NCBI RefSeq assembly: GCF_000420045.1 | Contig: NZ_ATUE01000009.1 | Span: forward strand, 47,336-111,335 | DNA from: Perlucidibaca piscinae DSM 21586 | GTDB taxonomy: Bacteria; Pseudomonadota; Gammaproteobacteria; Pseudomonadales; Moraxellaceae | Direction of reading: 5' to 3' | Length of the DNA stretch: 64,000 nt | Shown: piece after piece, positions 41,995 to 52,856 of the stretch | Layout of the letters: each line of letters begins with the position of its first letter | Numbering within the stretch: position 1 is the first letter of the stretch | Made by a program: the position numbers and the translations under genes | Notes under the pieces: generated by a model | The model's input: the letters and a program-made list of their open reading frames with translations, nothing else | Database searches by the model: none | What the model was told of the DNA's origin: nothing

Positions 41995-43629
41995 ATGGCC
42001 GACTCCCTGTTGCGCATCGCCGTTGCCCAGCTCAACCTGCTGGTTGGCGACATTCCCGGAAACACCGATCAGCTCATTGCCGCTGCCGTCACCGCGCGCG
42101 ATGACCATGGCGCCGACCTCATCGTGTTTCCCGAGCTCAGCCTGACCGGCTACCCGCCGGAGGACCTGCTGCTGCGTCCCAGCCTGGCCGGGCGTGTCGA
42201 GGCTGCCGTGCAGCGCCTGCTGGCCGTGTCCGGCATCACCCTCGTGGTCGGTCTGCCCGACACCACGCCGGATGGCCTGTTCAACGCCACCTGGGTGCTG
42301 CGCGATGGCCAGGTGCTGGCGCGCTATGCCAAGCAGGCCCTTCCCAACGAATCCGTCTTCGACGAGCGCCGCTACTTCCGCAACGGTGACCAGCCGGTGG
42401 TGTTCGAGCATCTCGGGGTGCGCCTCGGCCTGCTGATCTGCGAGGACCTCTGGCAACCCGAGCCCTGCCGTCGCGTGCGCGAGGCCGGCGCCGAGCTGGT
42501 GCTCAATCTGAACGCCTCGCCCTATCACCGCGGCAAGGCCGAGGAGCGTCTGGCGCTGGCCGCCTTGCGCTGCCGCGAACACGGTCTGCCCATGGTCTAC
42601 TGCAACCTCGTCGGCGGCCAGGACGAGCTGATTTTCGACGGCGGCTCCTTCGCCACCCAGGCCTCGGGCGAGGTGGCCCTGCAGGCGCCGTGGTTCGAGG
42701 CCGGTCTGCATGTCGTCGACTACGACATCACGACACGCCGCTTCCTGCCGGCGAGCCGTGCCGAGACTCCCGTTGATGAAGCGGCCGTTTACCGGGCGCT
42801 GGTGCTGGCGGTGCGCGACTACGTCAACAAGAGCGGCTTCAAGGGCATCGTGCTGGGCCTGTCCGGAGGCATCGACTCGGCGCTGACCCTGGCCATCGCC
42901 GTCGACGCCCTCGGGGCCGAACGCGTGCGTGCGGTCATGATGCCCTACCGCTATACCGCCGAGATCAGCCTGGAGGACGCCGAGGCCGAGGCGCGCACCC
43001 TGGGCGTGCACTACAGCGTGCTGTCCATCGCGCCCATGGTCGAGGCCTTCAGCGCCACGCTGGCCGACACCTTCGCCGGTCTCGGCAAGGACAAGACCGA
43101 AGAGAACCTGCAGGCGCGCTCGCGCGGCACCCTGCTCATGGCCATCTCCAACAAGCTCGGCTACCTGGTGCTGACCACCGGCAACAAGTCCGAGATGTCC
43201 GTGGGCTACGCCACCCTCTACGGCGACATGGCCGGTGGCTTCGACGTGCTCAAGGACGTACCCAAGACGCTGGTGTTCCGCCTCAGCGAGTGGCGCAACC
43301 TGCAGAGCCCGGAAGCGCCGCCCATCCCGCAGCGTGTCATCGATCGCCCGCCTTCCGCCGAGCTTGCGCCTGACCAGAAGGACGAAGATTCTCTGCCGCC
43401 GTACCCGGTGCTGGACGAGATCCTGCGCCGCTACATCGAGTGCGACGAGAGTGCCGCTGCCATCGTCGCGGCCGGCTTCGATGCCGACACCGTGCAGCGC
43501 GTGCTGCGTCTGGTCGACATCAACGAATACAAGCGCCGCCAGGCTGCGGTCGGCCCGCGCATCACGCCGCGTGCCTTCGGCAAGGACAGGCGCTACCCCA
43601 TCGTCAACGGCTGGCGCATCGGCGACTGA
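41995..43629 (+). CDS. nadE: Glutamine-dependent NAD+ synthetase
   Basis: This 544-residue enzyme amidates nicotinate adenine dinucleotide. The N-terminal nitrilase domain supplies ammonia through a Glu-Lys-Cys triad visible in VFPELSLTGYPPEDL, RYAKQALPN and LLICEDLW. The C-terminal synthetase domain has the P-loop GLSGGIDSAL and TTGNKSEMSVGYATLYGD. The ATG at 41995 is preferred over the GTG at 41989. It sits alone between small genes, not in a pathway cluster. Confidence 0.97.
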   Translation: MADSLLRIAVAQLNLLVGDIPGNTDQLIAAAVTARDDHGADLIVFPELSLTGYPPEDLLLRPSLAGRVEAAVQRLLAVSGITLVVGLPDTTPDGLFNATWVLRDGQVLARYAKQALPNESVFDERRYFRNGDQPVVFEHLGVRLGLLICEDLWQPEPCRRVREAGAELVLNLNASPYHRGKAEERLALAALRCREHGLPMVYCNLVGGQDELIFDGGSFATQASGEVALQAPWFEAGLHVVDYDITTRRFLPASRAETPVDEAAVYRALVLAVRDYVNKSGFKGIVLGLSGGIDSALTLAIAVDALGAERVRAVMMPYRYTAEISLEDAEAEARTLGVHYSVLSIAPMVEAFSATLADTFAGLGKDKTEENLQARSRGTLLMAISNKLGYLVLTTGNKSEMSVGYATLYGDMAGGFDVLKDVPKTLVFRLSEWRNLQSPEAPPIPQRVIDRPPSAELAPDQKDEDSLPPYPVLDEILRRYIECDESAAAIVAAGFDADTVQRVLRLVDINEYKRRQAAVGPRITPRAFGKDRRYPIVNGWRIGD

Positions 43630-43711
43630 TTCGTCCCCGCGCGCTGGCGAACCTCGCCTGGCGTGACTAGCCTTCCCTGGCCGCGATTGCATGCCGGCCA
43701 GGGGAGGCCTC

Positions 43712-46630
43712 ATGACGCTTGCCAGATCCATCGCCCTCGGCCTGTGGCTGATCAGTGCCGATGCCGCCGCGCAGCTGCTGCCACCCGCGCTGCCCTGGCT
43801 GTCTCCGCGCTCGCCGGCGCTCTGGCTGGGGCTGGATGCCGGCGTGGAGCGGGGTGCGTCTGCCGATGCGGCTGTCGACAACCCTCAGGCCGTCATCGCG
43901 GCCGCCCTGACAGCCTGGTTGCAGGCGCCCTCGAGCAGTGCCCGTCCCTGGCCTGCTGATGGCGTGCGCATCGGTGTGCTGGCCGTGCTGCCGGACGACA
44001 CCGGCCATCTGCAGCCGCTGGTTGTGCACCCTCCAGAACCGCTGGATGTCACCCGGCACTGGCCCGAGCAGCCGGATCGGCGGCATTTCCGCCTGGCGGG
44101 CAGCTATCAGCTGCTGGATGCGTCAGGGCAGGTGCTGTCCTGGGGTGCTGACTGGCAACCCGGCCAGCGGCTGCAGTTCGAGATGCCCTGGCTGTTGCCT
44201 GCAGACGCTCTGCCGGCCGCGGAAGGCGTTGCCGGCATCCGCCTGCAGCTGCCGGCGCGTCTGCCGTCCGAGCAGCGGCCCCGACTGCTGCTCGACAACA
44301 TGACGGCGCCGGGAGAGCCCGCGACATTCTCGGCCGAGCTGACCCTGCTTGCCGACACGGGCAGTGCACTGGTTGCGGACATGACGGCGTGGTGGCAGCA
44401 GTGGCGGCAGCAGCAGGGGCAGGGCGCTCTGCCTGCGCGCTGGTGGCGACTGCACCTGGTTGCTGACGGTGACACGCTGCCGGCCGGCGGCTGGCGTGAA
44501 CCCGGCAGCGGCATGATGCCGACGCTGGATCTGTCCTGGCGCTGGCCATCGAGCATGGGTACGGCGCGCGCTCGTCTGCTGCGACTGCTGCCCACGCTGC
44601 TGCCGGACGCGGCCCTGCAGGCGCCGGCAGATGCCTCCGCCATGCTGGCGGGGTTGCAGCGTCTGCATCACGGCCAGCCGGTAGCGACGCTGGCCGCTGA
44701 CTGGGCGACAGCGGTGGCCGTGCCGGCGGGCTGCGGTCACACCGGCACGCTGCTGCTGCAGGCTGCCATGCCTGACCCGGCAGCGACTGACCTGCAGGCA
44801 GCAGCCAGACAACCCTCGCAACTGCCTGATCTGCCCGTGCACGGGCTGGTACTGAGTGCGCAGCCGCAGCTGTGGCCGGGACTCCTAGCCTGGCAGCAGG
44901 CAGCGGCCGGACAGTGGCCAGAATTGCTGACACGCTGGGTCGACCGCCATTTGGCACCGGGCAGTCCCGGCCTCATCGCCGATGTCCAGCCACTGTCACC
45001 GGGGCGCTCGGCGCTGCTGCTGACGACGGCCAGCCAGGTGCCCGGCCGTTCCAGGCTGCAGGCCGCACAGGGCTGGCTGGCCTGTGCCGAGCTCGCTCCC
45101 TGCAGCTGGCCGGCGCCCTGGCCCGATCCGCTGCCCGGCAGCGATGCCGCGGCTGCCAGTGGCGCCTCGCCACGCTGGCTGGCGGATGATGGCGTGGCCT
45201 CGGGTGCCCTGTTGCCGCCCATGACGCCGGCAGCGTGGCCTGCCGCTGAACTCGACGCCCTGCTGACAGCGCTTGCACTGCCCGTCACTCCCACGATGCA
45301 GGCTGCTCTGCGCCATGCCCTGCAGGCCGTGACAACGCAGCCGCCACCCTGGCTGGGCACGGATCTCTTGCTGCCGGCAGCCTTGCCATCCGCTGCCGCG
45401 ACGCCTTCCGGTCATCGCCTGCGCATGGGGCAGGATGGTTTGGTGCGGCTGCTGCGGCCATCCGGTGAGCCGGCCTGGCTGTGGCTGCCAGCGGCACTGC
45501 GCAGCCACTGGGCGCGACTGCAGCAGGATGCGGCACAGGCCGGTGAGTTTCCGCTGCCGGCACGCTGGCAGCTGATGACACGCCCGAGGCCGGACGGACG
45601 GGCTGACACGCATGCCTTCAACGTGCACGGCGGGGTCATGCTGGCGCTGCACTGGCAGGACCCGGAACAGCCGCGTCTGGCCTGGCGGCATGTGCCTGAT
45701 GCGCTGGGGCCGGTGCGCCATCTCAGCCTGTTCACCACCGTCAGTGCCGACGGCCCCAGGCCCTGGCTGCTGGCCGCTCACGACAGTGGCGCAGTGTCGC
45801 TGCGTGACGGCCTTGACGGGCGTCTGCAGTGGTCAGCCATGGCGGAGCCGACGCTGGCACCCTGGCAGGTGCTGATGCACGACGCCCTCGGCTTTCTCGC
45901 CTATGCGCCGACGCGCTCAGGCAGTGTCTGGCGCCTGCAGGGGCGACCCGCAGAGCCGGGAGGTCTGCATCTGCAGGTGGCGGCACGGCTGGCGCCGGCA
46001 GCGGCAGCTACGGCGGACTGGCTTGATCAGGCGCGCCTGTCACTGGCCTGGCAGCGCGTCGGCGTGCAACGCCTGCCGCGACTGGCGCTGGTGGCGAGCA
46101 GCCTGGATCTGTCGGGCCAGACTGGCGTCGGGGAGGGCATCTGGGCCTGGCATGACCACAGCTGGCCGCAGGGTGACGCCGTGCGGGCTGAGTCGTTGTC
46201 GCACTGGTCACCGGACCAGGCTCTGGCGCCGGCGACAGCCATCGGCTGGCACCGACCCTGGGCAGTGGCTGGAACCCGCGTTGTCAGCGCGCCGGGCTGG
46301 CTGCAGGGGGCACTGGTCGTGACCACGGCAAGCCCGCGTCAAGGCAGCAGCGAGTGCGCGCCACCGGTCTGGCAGCAACAGGCGCATCATCTGCCCTGGC
46401 TGACGACGGGGGTGACGGGGGTGACGGGAGAGGCGGGGATGGCGCGGGTTCAGACCCTGTCGGAGCCGGTGGCAGAGACTGCCACGGCGTTTGCGCATCT
46501 GGTGCCACAGCTGGCTGCCGACGGCAGCCTGTCATGGCAGGGCCCGGCGGCTGACTATCGCATCAGCCTGCCGGTGCCGGCGGCATGGCGCCAGCGCATC
46601 AGTCGCCAGCCCCTGCCGTTGCGGCCTTAG
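43712..46630 (+). CDS. Large exported protein, possibly a divergent PilY1-like pilus tip protein
   Basis: This 972-residue protein has a signal peptide (about 1-21, ending DAAAQ) and a Trp/Leu/Pro/Ala-rich, low-complexity composition. I see no certain domain. The C-terminal third has HAFNVHGGVMLALHW, then SLFTTVSADGPRPWLLAAHDSGAVSLRDGLDGRLQWS, which resembles the PilY1 beta-propeller pattern of displayed results with 'DG.L...D...G...W'. The PilVWX-FimT genes nearby normally come with a pilY1 gene, and none else is in the window. GGGAGG lies five bases before the ATG at 43712. Treat the PilY1 link as a hypothesis. Confidence 0.55.
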   Translation: MTLARSIALGLWLISADAAAQLLPPALPWLSPRSPALWLGLDAGVERGASADAAVDNPQAVIAAALTAWLQAPSSSARPWPADGVRIGVLAVLPDDTGHLQPLVVHPPEPLDVTRHWPEQPDRRHFRLAGSYQLLDASGQVLSWGADWQPGQRLQFEMPWLLPADALPAAEGVAGIRLQLPARLPSEQRPRLLLDNMTAPGEPATFSAELTLLADTGSALVADMTAWWQQWRQQQGQGALPARWWRLHLVADGDTLPAGGWREPGSGMMPTLDLSWRWPSSMGTARARLLRLLPTLLPDAALQAPADASAMLAGLQRLHHGQPVATLAADWATAVAVPAGCGHTGTLLLQAAMPDPAATDLQAAARQPSQLPDLPVHGLVLSAQPQLWPGLLAWQQAAAGQWPELLTRWVDRHLAPGSPGLIADVQPLSPGRSALLLTTASQVPGRSRLQAAQGWLACAELAPCSWPAPWPDPLPGSDAAAASGASPRWLADDGVASGALLPPMTPAAWPAAELDALLTALALPVTPTMQAALRHALQAVTTQPPPWLGTDLLLPAALPSAAATPSGHRLRMGQDGLVRLLRPSGEPAWLWLPAALRSHWARLQQDAAQAGEFPLPARWQLMTRPRPDGRADTHAFNVHGGVMLALHWQDPEQPRLAWRHVPDALGPVRHLSLFTTVSADGPRPWLLAAHDSGAVSLRDGLDGRLQWSAMAEPTLAPWQVLMHDALGFLAYAPTRSGSVWRLQGRPAEPGGLHLQVAARLAPAAAATADWLDQARLSLAWQRVGVQRLPRLALVASSLDLSGQTGVGEGIWAWHDHSWPQGDAVRAESLSHWSPDQALAPATAIGWHRPWAVAGTRVVSAPGWLQGALVVTTASPRQGSSECAPPVWQQQAHHLPWLTTGVTGVTGEAGMARVQTLSEPVAETATAFAHLVPQLAADGSLSWQGPAADYRISLPVPAAWRQRISRQPLPLRP

Positions 46631-47367
46631 CTGTCCTTGCTGGTGGCCGCTGCCGGCATCAGCGCGGCGGCCTGGTCGGCGAGGTCCTTCATGCCCAGGG
46701 CACGGTAGCCACGCACCAGCAGCGTCAGCGCTTCCGGCACGGCGGCGCTTTCCGGGTAGTTTTCCACCACCCAGCGTGCGCGATTGACGGCGGCGACGGT
46801 GGCGCCGCGGCTTTCGTAGTAGCGCGCGACATGCAGCTCGGCTTCGGCGAACTGGTTGTTGAGGTGAATCATGCGCTGGCGGGCATCCGCGCCATAGGCG
46901 CTGTTCGGGTAGCGCTGCAGCATCTGGCGGAAGTCATCGAAGGCGACCCGGGCCTGGCCGAAGTCACGGTGGGCCAGGTTGATGGGCATGCGGCGCAGCA
47001 GGCTGTCCTGGTCAATGCTGAAGTTGGACAGGCCGCGCAGGTAGAGCACGTAGTCCAGGCGCGGGGAGTCGGGGTGCAGACGCAGATAGCGGTCAGCCGC
47101 CGTGATGGCGCCCAGGTAGTCGGCCTGCATGTAGCGGCCGTAGATCACTTCCAGCTGGGCCTGCTCGGTGTAGGAGCCGACCGGGTACTGCGACTCCAGG
47201 GCTTCGTAGCCGCTGACGGCCAGGCTGTAGTTGCCGGCCTTGAGGGCTTCATTGGCCTCCTTGTAGTAGGAGGCTTCGGTCTTCACGGCCATGGGGCCGG
47301 TCGAGGCACAGGCAGCAAGGGCCAGCGGCAGGCTGACAATCATGACGCGACGCAACAGCTTGTTCAT
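46627..47367 (-). CDS. bamD: Outer-membrane assembly lipoprotein BamD
   Basis: This 246-residue lipoprotein has the signal LPLALAAC (lipidated Cys about 20) and five TPR-like helical repeats. SYYKEANEALKAGNYSLAV and FRQMLQRYPNSAYGADA are typical of BamD/ComL. It is an essential part of the BAM complex. It is divergent from rluD, as in Pseudomonas and E. coli. Its stop overlaps the stop of the convergent 972-residue gene by three bases. Confidence 0.95.
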   Translation of the reverse strand: MNKLLRRVMIVSLPLALAACASTGPMAVKTEASYYKEANEALKAGNYSLAVSGYEALESQYPVGSYTEQAQLEVIYGRYMQADYLGAITAADRYLRLHPDSPRLDYVLYLRGLSNFSIDQDSLLRRMPINLAHRDFGQARVAFDDFRQMLQRYPNSAYGADARQRMIHLNNQFAEAELHVARYYESRGATVAAVNRARWVVENYPESAAVPEALTLLVRGYRALGMKDLADQAAALMPAAATSKDS

Positions 47368-47450
47368 GGATTCGTCCAATGGTGAGCACCAGGGCGGGTG
47401 CACGGGTACAATGGGGCTATTAAACACCAGCTCGCCGAGCCCGCCAAACC

Positions 47451-48410
47451 ATGTCGCACGCAATTTCCCTGAATGCCGTCGTCCCCCCCGAACTGGCAGG
47501 GGCACGTTTCGACCAGGCGGCCGCCCAGCTGTTCGCCGAGTATTCCCGCGAGCGCCTGAAACAGTGGATCCAGGACGGCACGCTGACGCTTGACGGCCGC
47601 GCCGCCAAGCCCAAGGACAAGGTCATGGGCGGCGAGTGCCTGCGCGCAGAGGTCGAGCTGGCCGACGAGACTCGTGCCGGCGCCGAGGACATCCCGCTCG
47701 AGATCCTGCACGAGGACGAGGATCTGCTGATCATCAACAAGCCGGTGGGGCTGGTGGTGCATCCGGGGGCCGGCAACGCCAGCGGCACCCTGATGAACGC
47801 GCTGCTGCATCATGATCCCGAGCTGGCCAAGCTGCCCCGCGCCGGCATCGTGCATCGTCTCGACCGTGATACCAGCGGCCTGATGGTGGTGGCGCGCAAC
47901 CTGATCGCGCACGCCAGCTTGGCCGAGCAGCTTGCCGACAAGCGCGTCTATCGCGAATACGAGGCGGTGGTCTACGGCAACATGACGGGCGGCGGCCAGG
48001 TCGATGCCCCGATTGACCGTCACCCGCACGACCGCGTGCGTATGGCCGTGGTGCCCGGCGGTCGTCCGGCCGTGACCCATTACCGCATCCTGCAGCGCTT
48101 TCCCAACCATACCCATGTGCGTTTGCAGCTGGAGACTGGTCGCACCCACCAGATCCGTGTACACATGGCGCACATCGGTTACCCGCTGGTGGGCGATCCG
48201 GTCTATGCCCGTCTGCGCTTCCCCAAGGGGGCCAGCGAGACCCTGCTCACCTGCCTGAAGACGTTCCAGCGCCAGGCCCTGCATGCCCGTCGCCTCGGCC
48301 TCGTGCATCCGCGCAGCGGCGAGCAGTGCCTGTGGGAATGTGAACTGCCCGATGATTTCCTGCGCCTGCTCGACGTGCTCAAGCAGGACGCCCAGCCAGC
48401 CACTGCCTGA
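47451..48410 (+). CDS. rluD: 23S rRNA pseudouridine synthase RluD
   Basis: This 319-residue enzyme has an N-terminal S4 RNA-binding domain (about 15-75) and the catalytic motif HRLDRDTSGLMVVAR (Asp about 141). It modifies helix 69 of 23S rRNA. LETGRTHQIRVHMAHIGYPLVGD is a family signature. The ATG at 47451 is followed by MSHAISLNAVVPPELAG, a normal N-terminus. It is followed by pgeF, the usual partner. Confidence 0.96.
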   Translation: MSHAISLNAVVPPELAGARFDQAAAQLFAEYSRERLKQWIQDGTLTLDGRAAKPKDKVMGGECLRAEVELADETRAGAEDIPLEILHEDEDLLIINKPVGLVVHPGAGNASGTLMNALLHHDPELAKLPRAGIVHRLDRDTSGLMVVARNLIAHASLAEQLADKRVYREYEAVVYGNMTGGGQVDAPIDRHPHDRVRMAVVPGGRPAVTHYRILQRFPNHTHVRLQLETGRTHQIRVHMAHIGYPLVGDPVYARLRFPKGASETLLTCLKTFQRQALHARRLGLVHPRSGEQCLWECELPDDFLRLLDVLKQDAQPATA

Positions 48411-48422
48411 GCGACACCCGTC

Positions 48423-49208
48423 ATGAGTGATGACCTTCTGCGCCATGCCCTGAGACCGGACTGGCCGGCTCCGGCCAACGTCCACGCCCTGGTGACCACC
48501 CGTCTTGGCGGTGTCAGCACGTCGCCGTACGACACCCTCAACCTCGGTGATCACGTCGAGGATGCCCCGGCTGCCGTGGCCAGCAATCGTGCCCTGCTCG
48601 AGCAGGCGCTGCAGGCCGTCGCGCCCGCGCAGGCGCCGCAGTGGCTGAAGCAGGTGCATGGCATCCGCGTGTTCCATCCCGATGCCGAGGCGGCGGTGCG
48701 TCGCGCGCAGATTCCCGAGGCCGATGCGGCCTGCACCACGCTGGCCGGCGTGCCGCTGACGGTCATGACCGCCGACTGCCTGCCGGCCTTTTTCACCGAC
48801 CGCGCCGGCTCCCGGGTGGCCGTGGCCCATGCCGGCTGGCGCGGGCTCTGCGATGGCGTGCTGGAGGCCACCGCGGCCGAATTTGCCGATCCTGGCGAGG
48901 TGCTGGTCTGGCTGGGCCCGGCCATCGGTCCCGAGGCCTTCGAGGTCGGCGGCGAGGTGCGTGCGGCATTCATGGCGCATGATCCGGCGGCGGCCGATGC
49001 CTTCCGGGCGGTGCCGGGCACTGCCGACACCTGGCTGGGCGATCTCTATCTGCTCGCGCGTCAGCGCCTGGCGCGGGTTGGCGTCACCGCCGTTCATGGT
49101 GGCGGTCTCTGCACGGTCAGCGATGCGCAGCGTTTCTATTCCTTCCGTCGCGACCGGGTTACCGGCCGCATGGCCAGTGTCATCTGGCGAGTCGAGGAGA
49201 CAACATGA
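48423..49208 (+). CDS. pgeF: Purine nucleoside phosphorylase / laccase-like YfiH family (PgeF)
   Basis: This 261-residue protein has the DUF152 motifs: GGVSTSPYDTLNLGDHV, TADCLPAFF, and VAHAGWRGLCDGVLE with the metal-binding His and Cys residues, then GPAIGPEAFEVG. In E. coli YfiH/PgeF edits peptidoglycan precursors, and other members phosphorylate adenosine or inosine. It lies directly after rluD. It overlaps the next gene by four bases. Confidence 0.9.
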   Translation: MSDDLLRHALRPDWPAPANVHALVTTRLGGVSTSPYDTLNLGDHVEDAPAAVASNRALLEQALQAVAPAQAPQWLKQVHGIRVFHPDAEAAVRRAQIPEADAACTTLAGVPLTVMTADCLPAFFTDRAGSRVAVAHAGWRGLCDGVLEATAAEFADPGEVLVWLGPAIGPEAFEVGGEVRAAFMAHDPAAADAFRAVPGTADTWLGDLYLLARQRLARVGVTAVHGGGLCTVSDAQRFYSFRRDRVTGRMASVIWRVEETT

Positions 49209-49771
49209 CCCGGGTCGTGGTGGTCTACCACAGTGGCTACGGCCATACCGCCGTGGTGGCACAGTGTGTTGCCGAGGGCGCTCGCCGGGTTGACGACGTC
49301 TGTGTCTCGGTGATGCCGGTGTCTGCCCTGGACTGGGACCTGCTGGATTGCGCCGATGCCCTGGTGTTCGGCGCACCGACCTACATGGGCAGCGTCTCGG
49401 CCGCCTTCAAGCAGTTCATGGACGACACCTCGCGCATCTGGTTCCGCCAGGGCTGGCGCGACAAGCTGGCGGCCGGCTTCGTCAACTCCGGGGCACTCAG
49501 CGGTGACAAGCAGGTCGCGCTGCAGCAGCTGCAGACCTTCGCCGCCCAGCACGGCATGCACTGGCTGAGCTTTCCCCTGCAGACCACCGGCACCGGGCCG
49601 GACGACCTCAACCGCCTGGGCTGCAACAGCGGCCTGATGACCCAGTCCGACAACGCCGATCCGGCGCTGACGCCACCGGCCGGCGATCGCGAGACCGCCG
49701 CCTGCTTCGGCGAGCACATCGCGCGCTGCGCGCAGCGCTGGCGACGAGGGGCAGATCACCTTCCGCGCTGA
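49205..49771 (+). CDS. Flavodoxin-like NAD(P)H:quinone oxidoreductase family protein
   Basis: This 188-residue protein has a flavodoxin fold. VVVVYHSGYGHTAVVAQ is the FMN phosphate-binding loop and VFGAPTYMGSVSAAFKQFMD the isoalloxazine loop, as in WrbA/NADPH-dependent FMN reductase families. It probably reduces quinones or acts as an electron carrier. It overlaps pgeF (ATGA). It is not part of the Pseudomonas rluD-pgeF-clpB block as I recall it, so it may be an insertion. Confidence 0.82.
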   Translation: MTRVVVVYHSGYGHTAVVAQCVAEGARRVDDVCVSVMPVSALDWDLLDCADALVFGAPTYMGSVSAAFKQFMDDTSRIWFRQGWRDKLAAGFVNSGALSGDKQVALQQLQTFAAQHGMHWLSFPLQTTGTGPDDLNRLGCNSGLMTQSDNADPALTPPAGDRETAACFGEHIARCAQRWRRGADHLPR

Positions 49772-49810
49772 GCGTGCTACGTTTCTGATACAGAGTGGGG
49801 CCTTTTCTGT

Positions 49811-49839
49811 CTTGAAATGACAGATTGTCATCCACATCT
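49811..49839 (+). promoter_or_regulatory. Sigma-32 heat-shock promoter of clpB
   Basis: CTTGAA (49811-49816), a 15-base spacer and CCACATCT (49832-49839) match the sigma-32 consensus CTTGAA / CCCCATnT with one mismatch. It lies 56 bases before the clpB start. The spacer is itself a palindrome, listed separately. Confidence 0.85.
49817..49831 (+). promoter_or_regulatory. 15-base palindrome filling the clpB promoter spacer
   Basis: ATGACA-GAT-TGTCAT has perfect 6-base arms and occupies exactly the bases between the -35 and -10 of the heat-shock promoter. A protein bound there would block sigma-32 RNA polymerase. I do not know a regulator with this site; it is a candidate operator or a chance palindrome. 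Confidence 0.5.
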
Positions 49840-49894
49840 CTTGAACAGGCGCAGCCCCTTCTGAAGTCTGCGCACGGATTTTCAGGAGACCATC

Positions 49895-52489
<2,595 letters not shown>

Positions 52490-52524
52490 GCCCGTTCACC
52501 CGCGCGAACGGATCAGCGACCCGG

Positions 52525-52562
52525 CAAGGCATGTGCAGGATTTGTTTCCTGCACATGCCTTG
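52525..52562 (+). terminator. Hairpin terminator after clpB
   Basis: A perfect 16-bp stem (CAAGGCATGTGCAGGA and its complement) with a six-base loop begins 36 bases after the clpB stop. ACATTTCA follows, a poor U-tract. It may terminate or protect the mRNA 3' end. Confidence 0.75.
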
Positions 52563-52793
52563 ACATTTCATGAGCTTGCGTAAAAAATCACCACCTTCAT
52601 GGCGGGTGCCGATCCCCTGAACACCCTCAGCACGTCGGCGCCGGAGTCTGGTACTCCGCCGGGGTGACGCTGACATGCGTCATTCCTCTTCCTCCTCTCG
52701 CGGCTCGCTGCGCACACCCGTTGCCAGCATCCCGCAGCCTCCACCCCGAGGCCGACCGAGGCGCGCATCTGCCCCCATGAGATTTTTCGATCG

Positions 52794-52802
52794 TGCTAGA
52801 AT
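52794..52802 (+). promoter_or_regulatory. Extended -10 element before ilvI
   Basis: TGCTAGAAT (TGn plus TAGAAT) lies 55 bases before the GTG start of ilvI. No good -35 is seen, which suits an extended -10 promoter. The 367-base region between clpB and ilvI otherwise holds the clpB hairpin and a short 7-bp stem (CCTGCGC/GCGCAGG) in the leader. I see no leader peptide rich in branched-chain codons. Confidence 0.5.
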
Positions 52803-52856
52803 CCTGCGCCCAAACGCGCAGGGTCTGGCTTGGCCATTCTTTTTTCAGGGTGAATC

